Below, one piece after another: positions 57,655 through 64,000 of a DNA stretch of 64,000 bases (within the stretch, counting starts at the first letter, position 1; every line of letters begins with the position of its first letter). The notes beneath the pieces were generated by a model that saw only the letters and a list, made by a program, of their open reading frames with translations, had not been told where the DNA came from and searched no databases. Source of the stretch: Acinetobacter kyonggiensis (GTDB taxonomy: Bacteria; Pseudomonadota; Gammaproteobacteria; Pseudomonadales; Moraxellaceae); contig NZ_FNPK01000012.1 in the NCBI RefSeq assembly GCF_900107285.1, forward strand, positions 1 to 64,000. The letters run 5' to 3'. A program made the position numbers and the translations under genes.

Positions 57655-58587
57655 TTAAAATGTATTGAGCATGAATTTATCTTGGATAGATGCTTGAGAC
57701 TTACATAAACCAAAAGTTTTATAGCGTAATAAAATCATTTCTGCCCAATTACGATGGGTCGCTGGTTCTAACATGGAGCCGTGGCTTTTAAATACACTTT
57801 TAGCATCTTTCGATAAAATTTGCTCTGCTTCATGAAATTCTTCGCTATTGATTTGAAAGGCGCGATGAATATATTCAATTTGCGAGGGATGAATGGCGGT
57901 TTTGGTATAAATCCCGTTATTCATATCTTGGCATAATTCATCCATCAGCAATTGCGTATGGTCAATATGTTCACAGACTGGTGAACTGAGTTGAAAGCCA
58001 GATGGAATAAATAAGCCTGCCAATTGTGAAATTAACATGCCCACTGGCGTTTGGTAAATTGTACTGTTTTTAGGACGGCGTAAATGCAAACAGGACAACA
58101 GATCATTACCGCCAATTCTTAGACATAGGGTTTTATGAAAGTCATATTTGAGTGCTTGATTAAGCTCCATATTATGCCCCATATCAAAAATTTCTTTGGT
58201 TTCAAGCGTTGGCATTAGGTTAATGCTGGGCGGTAGCACTTCCATCCACTGTTTTAGATCGTGCAGCGTAAACTTGGGTAAAATCATGCCACTGTAAGTG
58301 TGATTTAAGTCCCAATCGACAATGTGTTTCGCCATTTCAATATTTCTAGGGCGAATAAAGAGTGCAGGTGCTTTTAAGTTGGGTTGCTCTAAGCGCTTTT
58401 GTAATAAAAGCTTTAGATTGACCATTGCAGTTTGAACATCTTTTTCCAATACGGCATCTTCTAAACAGACCGCAATAGATTTTAGTATCGGAAATTTAAT
58501 GCCTTCAGTCACGTTCCATAATTGCTCATGGGTTGCAGGAATATACATGGTTGCACCCAGTTCAATCGCATGTTGCAGTTGTTTCAT
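57655..58587 (-). CDS. HpcH/HpaI (CitE-like) aldolase/lyase family protein
   Basis: A 310-residue TIM-barrel protein of the citrate-lyase beta/HpcH family: TMYIPATHEQL, SIAVCLEDAVLEKDV (acidic metal and CoA-side motif), FIRPRN, MILPKFTLHD, LMPTLETKEIFD and TKTAIHPSQIEYIHRAF. It is the last gene of the leftward five-gene biosynthetic operon found with Ter systems. It is thought to act on a carbon chain in making a nucleoside-like metabolite; its substrate is unknown. Overlaps the StiP gene by 4 bp. Confidence 0.88.
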   Translation of the reverse strand: MKQLQHAIELGATMYIPATHEQLWNVTEGIKFPILKSIAVCLEDAVLEKDVQTAMVNLKLLLQKRLEQPNLKAPALFIRPRNIEMAKHIVDWDLNHTYSGMILPKFTLHDLKQWMEVLPPSINLMPTLETKEIFDMGHNMELNQALKYDFHKTLCLRIGGNDLLSCLHLRRPKNSTIYQTPVGMLISQLAGLFIPSGFQLSSPVCEHIDHTQLLMDELCQDMNNGIYTKTAIHPSQIEYIHRAFQINSEEFHEAEQILSKDAKSVFKSHGSMLEPATHRNWAEMILLRYKTFGLCKSQASIQDKFMLNTF

Positions 58588-59744
58588 TTATTTTTCTCGA
58601 CTTTTTTTATCAGAGTCACTGCATGATATGGACCTAACTTGGCACCTAAAATATCTACGGGAATATTCTGTTCTTTGGCAAAATGGAGTAGCAATTGTAC
58701 ATGCGGATTGGATGGATCACGGATTAATATTTTTTCAGGAATGCGTCTTAATACAGCACGTGTGGCTTCTGCAATGCTGGGTTTAATATGATTAATATTT
58801 TTAATCATATAGGTGTCAGAAATCCAATCAATCGTGTCTAAACAAATTTTTTGTTGCTTGAGTCGAATGTGATTATTCCAATCTGCCAAATCGGTATGCG
58901 GATTTTGTTGAATAATATTTAAAATTTTGTCTGTAAACTCGACCGAAATATCATGCTGAGCCAGATGTTGATAAACTAAACAGCTATGCCAATGATTTGG
59001 ATCGAAGCAATTTCTTTTTGCCAGATCGAAATCGATGGTATCTTTTAAAATAGTCCGTGAGATCAAACCTGAAATCACAGATCCTAGCATCCCAAACGGA
59101 ATCAGCCAGTCCTCACAACTGGCACTTAGCCATGAATAACCGCCTAAATCGGCTAAGGTCACAAGGCGAGGAACCTCCCATCCTGCATCAAATAATGCCG
59201 GATAATCTGCCAAATTTTGGGTTAATTCTCGACAAATTGCACCCTTACCTGTCCAGCCATCGACAAAAACAATATTTTCCGCGCCGTGTTGTTCGATAAT
59301 CGCCTGCAATGCTGCAAAATCAATACCGCGATCACGGATAATACTAATCCCGTAATGCTCACAATCCTGATGCTTGTGAATATAGTGTTTCAGTAGTACC
59401 CCTAAAGGCACACCAGCGCGAACCAAGCTGACTAAAATAATCGGTTGCTTGGGAAATCGAACCATCAGTGAGTTGCCAATCTTCTGCACATCACTTGCCA
59501 GACGTTCAGCACCTTGCTCAAAGGCGTATTCAAAATGTCGCATTTGCTCATCTGTAGGCGGATGCTCGACACTAATCATTTGGGAGTAATGTTTTTTTCC
59601 TGATTGAATCAGGTATTCTTTTTCAGCGACTGGTGTCGGGTCTATTTCATCAATATTGAGCAAAAAGGTCACATCTTCAGGTCGATAAGAGCCATGGAAA
59701 CCCAGTGTTTTAAGACTAGATGGTAACGCATGGTTTTTATACAT
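58584..59744 (-). CDS. StiP-type phosphoribosyltransferase-like protein with PELOTA-like C-terminus
   Basis: A 386-residue protein of the PRTase_1/StiP family. N-terminal GSYRPEDVTFLL, a PRTase fold with the PRPP-loop-like VFVDGWTGKGAI, and LVTLADLGGYSWLSAS follow. The C-terminal 60 residues (ILIRDPSNPHVQLLLHFA, then GPYHAVTLI) fit a PELOTA-type RNA-binding fold. Annotated in some genomes as a cysteine protease, but the Ter operon setting favours a role in nucleoside-like metabolite synthesis. Overlaps the HAD gene by 8 bp. Confidence 0.85.
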   Translation of the reverse strand: MYKNHALPSSLKTLGFHGSYRPEDVTFLLNIDEIDPTPVAEKEYLIQSGKKHYSQMISVEHPPTDEQMRHFEYAFEQGAERLASDVQKIGNSLMVRFPKQPIILVSLVRAGVPLGVLLKHYIHKHQDCEHYGISIIRDRGIDFAALQAIIEQHGAENIVFVDGWTGKGAICRELTQNLADYPALFDAGWEVPRLVTLADLGGYSWLSASCEDWLIPFGMLGSVISGLISRTILKDTIDFDLAKRNCFDPNHWHSCLVYQHLAQHDISVEFTDKILNIIQQNPHTDLADWNNHIRLKQQKICLDTIDWISDTYMIKNINHIKPSIAEATRAVLRRIPEKILIRDPSNPHVQLLLHFAKEQNIPVDILGAKLGPYHAVTLIKKVEKNK

Positions 59745-60516
59745 GTCCTAAATATCCTTTTGAATGATGATCTTGTACTAGATTTTGGATTAAAAACTTA
59801 TCCAGCTGACTATTTTTAGGCATACCAAACCAATCACAGCAGCCTAAAAAGCCTGCATCAGACAAACTGTCGCCCCAACCTAAAATGGCACGTTCGCGAT
59901 TTGGGTCATATTTATTGATAAAAAATTCCACCGCTTTTTGTTTAGACACAAATTTGGGAATAATCGCCAAATTATTGCCATTGATATGCACATAGCAGTG
60001 TTCAAGTACTTCAGCGGGTAAGTTTTCAATCATTTGGTGCAGGAATAAAGGCGCAGGATCATTTTGCTTGGCAACGGTATAAACTTTCCCACCATTTTCT
60101 TCCATCGTCCAAGTTCGAATTGAACCAAATGGTTTGGCATAATCGAGCAAGAGCGCTGGTAAATTACTCAGTAATTCATCCAGTTCAGCTGCTGCCTTGT
60201 GCTGGATAGCAAGCCATTCCTGATCAACTTGCTGATCTGCCGCTAAAATGGTTCCACCATGTGAGCATACAGCACCATGCAAAAAAGGAAGATGTACGCG
60301 CTGCAAGCCTGCAACTGAGCGTGCAGTCACAGGAATAACATCAGCAGATGCCAACAACCAATTCACGAAAATTTGCTGTTTGGGAAGCATATAAGACAGC
60401 GGCTCGCCAAATTGATCTAGTGTGGCAATTTTATGTAGTGGTGTCGGGGTACTTTTACGATTTGTTTGAAACAGCGTGTCATCTAAGTCAACAAAAATTA
60501 ACGGCTTAGGATTCAT
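59737..60516 (-). CDS. HAD-superfamily hydrolase
   Basis: A 259-residue HAD phosphatase-like protein. Motif I is FVDLDDTLFQT (nucleophile Asp and +2 Asp, about 8-18). Motif II is VIPVTARSV and motif IV is LGWGDSLSDAGFLG. It probably dephosphorylates an intermediate in the Ter-linked biosynthetic pathway. It overlaps the PRTase-TRSP gene by 11 bp and the StiP gene by 8 bp, tight translational coupling. Confidence 0.9.
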   Translation of the reverse strand: MNPKPLIFVDLDDTLFQTNRKSTPTPLHKIATLDQFGEPLSYMLPKQQIFVNWLLASADVIPVTARSVAGLQRVHLPFLHGAVCSHGGTILAADQQVDQEWLAIQHKAAAELDELLSNLPALLLDYAKPFGSIRTWTMEENGGKVYTVAKQNDPAPLFLHQMIENLPAEVLEHCYVHINGNNLAIIPKFVSKQKAVEFFINKYDPNRERAILGWGDSLSDAGFLGCCDWFGMPKNSQLDKFLIQNLVQDHHSKGYLGHV

Positions 60517-61639
60517 AACTAATAATTTCCAAATTTTCTATTTGTTCAAACAGGAGAGGGTCAACGCTATTCTGTGCTGTTTCAATGACCAATAAAACCC
60601 GATCAAACTGTTGATGTTTAACGTTATAGGCATAGTTATTAATATTCAGTCCATAATTGTCTTTAAATGCACAAATACTTTCAACGGCATGACCTTGCTT
60701 GATGGGAGAGCGCGTGGTTGAACTGTAATAGACCTCAGCACCTTGCTGCTCTAATTGCTCGGCGATCAAAAATGGAATCCAGCTAAACTCCCCTGAACCT
60801 AAGACCAAGATTTTTTCATTAGGCCGAGTGGGCTGAATATTTTGCCAAGCGCTACAATTGAGAAAGGTTGGTTCACGTCCCCAATCATGAGGGGCAATAA
60901 TTTTTTGTGCTTGCTGTTGGGTTGAACTAACATCTGGCATATCAATGTCAATATGTTGTTGGTTCTGCTGCCACTGCCAATGACCATGTAATAATGACAC
61001 GACTTCAACAGGAATTCCTAAGTCATCAGTGACTAAATGTTGTTCCGCCCAATTGACCAAAGTCACCAAAATAATCCGTTCTACCTGTTGTAAACCCGAT
61101 TTTTTCAGGCTCAAGATTAAATTTCTAAAGGTCTTTCCTGTTGAAATTTCATCATCAATTAAAATGAGCGTTTTTGATGCAATAATATGTTGATGCTTAA
61201 GCGGATCATGGCTGGATAAAATAAATTGATCTTGTGCATGGCTATGTTCTTCTAAAAACAAACCTAGCGTAGGCAACGTTTCAACTGGATGCCGCGTGGT
61301 GGTTAAAAAGATGGCATTTTGCCCAAAATCTTGTTTGAGCTCGCGATAAACGCCTGCCCCTAAACCCACTGCGGTCTCTGCCATACCAATCACACTAATT
61401 GGATAGGGCAGATCTTTAGGAACGATTGCAGCAAGGTCTTGATAACTTCTTTGCATAGTCGACGGTGCAACGGGGATATGTTTTCCAAGAACTTTAGAAA
61501 CAAATAAAAATGCACGTTTGGGATTAATTCTTTCTGCAAAGCTGAGCAAATCATCCAATTTCCATTGTGGATGATGCTGATTCACAGTCACACTAATACG
61601 ACCACGACTTAAATCAATATGTTTTATCAATGCTTGCAA
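60506..61639 (-). CDS. Phosphoribosyltransferase with TRSP domain
   Basis: A 377-residue two-domain protein. The N-terminal PRTase (1 to about 230) has SVIGMAETAVGLGAG and the PRPP-binding loop LILIDDEISTGKTFRNL. The C-terminal TRSP domain (about 260-377) has ILVLGSGEFSWIPFLIAEQL and the name-giving motif in STTRSPIKQG. It should attach or exchange a ribosyl-phosphate moiety. Overlaps the ATP-grasp gene by 13 bp. Confidence 0.92.
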   Translation of the reverse strand: MQALIKHIDLSRGRISVTVNQHHPQWKLDDLLSFAERINPKRAFLFVSKVLGKHIPVAPSTMQRSYQDLAAIVPKDLPYPISVIGMAETAVGLGAGVYRELKQDFGQNAIFLTTTRHPVETLPTLGLFLEEHSHAQDQFILSSHDPLKHQHIIASKTLILIDDEISTGKTFRNLILSLKKSGLQQVERIILVTLVNWAEQHLVTDDLGIPVEVVSLLHGHWQWQQNQQHIDIDMPDVSSTQQQAQKIIAPHDWGREPTFLNCSAWQNIQPTRPNEKILVLGSGEFSWIPFLIAEQLEQQGAEVYYSSTTRSPIKQGHAVESICAFKDNYGLNINNYAYNVKHQQFDRVLLVIETAQNSVDPLLFEQIENLEIISYES

Positions 61640-62676
61640 TCCATTTTTATACTTTGTGTAATGGGTAAAACTTGAACGACGGGAAGCAGTTCAGTGTGTT
61701 GCAGTACTAATTGCAATTTTTTAGCCATCAATTCTGCAATTAAATTAATACCCGTATGTTGTGTATAGGCAAAACCGCCTGCGGGGCGAGGGTTAATTTC
61801 TAAAATATGCCATACACCCTGATTGTTTTGCTTAAATTGCACATTGATCAATCCATCACATTGGAAATGTTGGACCAGAACTTTGCAGATTTCATGACAA
61901 GGATGCTCGATATAGCATTCCTGATAAAATTTAAATTTAATTCGAGTCACTAAGGCTAAAATTTCCCCATGGCTACAGGCAATATCGACAGAACATTCTT
62001 GCCCAGTTAAAAAAGGCATAATTAAATATTCAATAGGTTGATCTAATTGAGCATATGCTTCTATAAATTGTTGCGTATTACACTGCGTATTGAGTTGAAA
62101 TTGCTTAAAATATGAAACGTCATTCAACAGTTGGACAAAACCAGAACCATATACGCCATACACTGGTTTTGCACAAATATGTGAATATTTTTGTTGATAC
62201 TCTTCAATCGCTTGCTTTAATCCAACTGGATTATCCACTTTTGTGGCAGGAATGTTGGGTAAGTTCAAACTTTCACAAATTTGTCCAAATAAAAATTTAT
62301 TGTTAATGTTTTCCTGTTGTGTAACGCCAATGGCACCCGTTATGAGTTGAATATCATGACGAGCAAATTCTTCACGAAATTTTTCAATAAATTGACCGTG
62401 TTTTCCACAAAATAGAAGTTGAATGGCATGCACTTTACATTGTTCTAAAAGCCAAGTTGCGCTGTCTTCAACGGGAGGTTGTTGAAAAAAATGATCTGCG
62501 TGCAGTTTTAGTTCAGGGCGTTGTTTGCTATGAGAACAAAAAATTGTCAGATGGTCAGTTAAATTTGAGCGTTTTAATAATTGAATAATGTCATTTTGAC
62601 AGGAATAACTTTCAGCAATCCAGATGTTGTAGTGCGATTTCACAGTTGATTTGATCTCAAGTTTCTTGAATAACAA
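61627..62676 (-). CDS. ATP-grasp enzyme of the Ter biosynthetic operon
   Basis: A protein of up to 349 residues. The ATP-grasp fold is shown by FLFGQICESLNLPNIPATKV, ICAKPVYGVYGSGFVQL (ATP-binding loop), YLIMPFLTGQECSVDIAC and the metal-binding WHILEINPRPAGGFAY. It should form an amide or peptide-like bond, using ATP, on the metabolite made by the operon. First gene of the operon. The start is uncertain: TTG at 62676 gives the longest form, and GTG at 62643 is possible; there is no ATG near. Confidence 0.88.
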   Translation of the reverse strand: MLFKKLEIKSTVKSHYNIWIAESYSCQNDIIQLLKRSNLTDHLTIFCSHSKQRPELKLHADHFFQQPPVEDSATWLLEQCKVHAIQLLFCGKHGQFIEKFREEFARHDIQLITGAIGVTQQENINNKFLFGQICESLNLPNIPATKVDNPVGLKQAIEEYQQKYSHICAKPVYGVYGSGFVQLLNDVSYFKQFQLNTQCNTQQFIEAYAQLDQPIEYLIMPFLTGQECSVDIACSHGEILALVTRIKFKFYQECYIEHPCHEICKVLVQHFQCDGLINVQFKQNNQGVWHILEINPRPAGGFAYTQHTGINLIAELMAKKLQLVLQHTELLPVVQVLPITQSIKMDCKH

Positions 62677-62937
62677 TTATTAATTTGTGCTTTTGATATA
62701 TACCGCGTCAGGAATATATAATTTTTCATGCTGTTGGCGCAATGATTTTCTAAGGCCAAATATGCAATTGCAGAAAGTGATTAAAAAACTCAATTTTGCT
62801 ATTGAGCTTAAAAAAAATATGTTAAAACAATAGAAGCTTATTTAACTCGTTTTTTGACGAGTAATCTCAATTTTTATATTAATAATTCATATATTTAATG
62901 AATTAAAAAAATATTACGATCTCTTAAGAGGGTGTCT
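62677..62937. promoter_or_regulatory. Divergent region between the biosynthetic operon and the TerA-like gene
   Basis: 261 AT-rich base pairs separate the leftward ATP-grasp operon from the rightward TerA-like gene, and must hold both promoters. An imperfect hairpin (ACTCG at 62845-62849 with CGAGT at 62858-62862) lies in the leader on the terA side. AAGAGGGTG about 5 nt before the terA ATG is a good ribosome-binding site. Confidence 0.5.
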
Positions 62938-64000
62938 ATGCAACTTGTTGCTGGTGGGAATATTGCTTTAGTCTCTGAGACTGTTGAAATATTAATAAAA
63001 ACAAGTGTTTCTACACAAATTGAGCTTGATCTTACGGCATATCTTTTAGCACAAAGTACGCAAAAAGTGCGCGGTGACCAAGATATGATTTTCTATGGAC
63101 AAGCTCAAACACCGAATCAGAGTGTTGTGTTGGTTCAATCTACATCAAATGATCCCTATTTAACTCAACTTAAAATTAATACAGCATTGCTTGATCCAGA
63201 AATTCAAAAAGTCACCTTATGTGCAACGATCAATGAACCGAATAATTTTAGTCGAATATCGCCTATTCATATGGAGCTTTTATCGGGGAGTCAAATTATC
63301 GCCAATGCAGTCGTAGAGACTCAAGCCAAAACTGAAAAAGCCTTAATTTTGGCTGAGGTGTATAAGCATAACGATAAGTGGAAATTTAGATTTATCAATC
63401 AAGGCTTTAATGGCGGTTTGAAACCTTTGGCTGAAAACTTTGGTGTCGTGATTGAAGAGACTCAAAGTAACATTCCACCAACACCAACACCAACACCAAC
63501 ACCAACACCAACACCAACAAAGTCGAGTCTTAATTTGTCAAAAATTAAGTTAGACAAAAATAATTCTAGAATTAATTTAACCAAAAAAGGCACAGGTTTT
63601 GGCAAAATTTTGGTGAATTTAAACTGGAATAAATCCGCACCTAAATCCGAATCCTTTTTTCAAAAACTAACCCGTTCCAATTCAATCGACCTAGATTTGG
63701 GTGCAATGGTGCAGCTTAAAGATGGCAGTATTGATTTAGTTCAACCCCTTGGAAATCGCTTTGGTCATTTTGAACAAGTCCCTTATATCAAATTAGATGC
63801 AGATGACCGCACGGGCGCATCGATTAATGGTGAAAATTTATATATTAATGGCAATCAATGGGATCGGATTGAGCGCATTGTGATCTATGCTTATATTTAT
63901 GAAGGTGCAGCACAATGGGCCGCAACAGATGGTGTAGTCACCATTCGTCTTCCCGATCAACCTGAAATTGAGGTGCGTTTAACCGAAGGTAATCAATTAA
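62938..64000 (+). CDS. terA: TerA-like protein with two TerD-type domains (partial)
   Basis: From ATG 62938 the frame stays open to the end of the window (354 codons), so the C-terminus is missing. An N-terminal TerD-like domain (about 1-170, MQLVAGGNIALVSET) is followed by a (Pro-Thr)7 linker at about 181-194 and a second TerD-like domain with DLDLGAMVQLKDGSIDLVQP, LDADDRTGASINGENLYING and IVIYAYIYEGAAQW. This two-domain layout fits TerA/TerF-type proteins. It probably begins the rest of a ter cluster to the right (terB, terC and so on not seen). Confidence 0.82.
   Translation, partial: MQLVAGGNIALVSETVEILIKTSVSTQIELDLTAYLLAQSTQKVRGDQDMIFYGQAQTPNQSVVLVQSTSNDPYLTQLKINTALLDPEIQKVTLCATINEPNNFSRISPIHMELLSGSQIIANAVVETQAKTEKALILAEVYKHNDKWKFRFINQGFNGGLKPLAENFGVVIEETQSNIPPTPTPTPTPTPTPTKSSLNLSKIKLDKNNSRINLTKKGTGFGKILVNLNWNKSAPKSESFFQKLTRSNSIDLDLGAMVQLKDGSIDLVQPLGNRFGHFEQVPYIKLDADDRTGASINGENLYINGNQWDRIERIVIYAYIYEGAAQWAATDGVVTIRLPDQPEIEVRLTEGNQL
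63478..63519 (+). repeat. (CCAACA)7 tandem repeat in the TerA-like gene
   Basis: Seven perfect copies of the hexamer CCAACA encode a Pro-Thr linker between two TerD-type domains. Slippage would change linker length by two residues per unit without breaking the frame. Confidence 0.95.

Noticed and set aside
1..64000. CRISPR arrays, tRNA or rRNA genes
   Set aside because: None seen: no regular spaced repeats beyond the Tn7-end motifs and no recognisable cloverleaf or rRNA sequence.

Overview
The window looks like an Acinetobacter chromosome: low GC, FKBP genes beside wzc-wzb-wza, the galU-ugd-gpi-gne1-pgm flank typical of Acinetobacter capsule (K) loci, and protein sequences typical of the genus. 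The species cannot be fixed from the sequence alone.

Layout. (1) 1-620: end of an IS200/IS605 element, with tnpA complete and a divergent tnpB cut by the window edge. (2) 709-34636: a K locus of about 32 kb. FKBP genes and the export genes wzc, wzb and wza read leftward; the sugar, transferase and flippase genes read rightward from gna to gne1; pgm reads leftward. The locus appears to be two modules joined together. Module A (gna, gne2, flippase 1, two glycosyltransferases, itrB, qhbA, qhbB, gdr) would make UDP-GalNAcA and a bacillosamine-type (QuiNAc4N) first sugar. It lacks a polymerase and carries a dead IS5-family remnant between its glycosyltransferases. Module B (flippase 2, ugd, rmlBDAC, glycosyltransferases, the only wzy, itrA) would make a rhamnose-containing repeat unit. 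(3) 34807-42677: a compact Tn7 relative, tnsABCDE, without visible cargo and without a recognisable left end. (4) 42678-43374: a gene-free stretch with Tn7-end-like repeats in both orientations, ending at the attTn7 position just past glmS. (5) 43375-50112: leftward housekeeping genes ribBA, ribH, nusB, thiL, pgpA, glmU and glmS. (6) 50637-64000: a Ter stress-response island. It begins with two decayed genes (a glycosyltransferase and a vWA protein). Next come terD, two TerY-like vWA proteins, a PP2C phosphatase and a protein kinase, all rightward. They converge, with 2 bp between stops, on a five-gene leftward operon (ATP-grasp, PRTase-TRSP, HAD, StiP-type PRTase, CitE-like) of the kind predicted to make a nucleoside-like metabolite. 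A divergent TerA-like gene runs off the right end.

How the genes work together. GalU, Gpi, Pgm, Gne1, Ugd and Rml supply nucleotide sugars. ItrA or ItrB loads the first sugar on undecaprenyl phosphate, glycosyltransferases extend it, Wzx flips it, Wzy polymerises it, and Wza/Wzb/Wzc export the polymer and control its length. The Tn7 proteins TnsABC+D direct insertion at the glmS end. In the Ter island, the vWA/phosphatase/kinase triad is expected to signal around TerD/TerA-type proteins while the convergent operon makes a small molecule.
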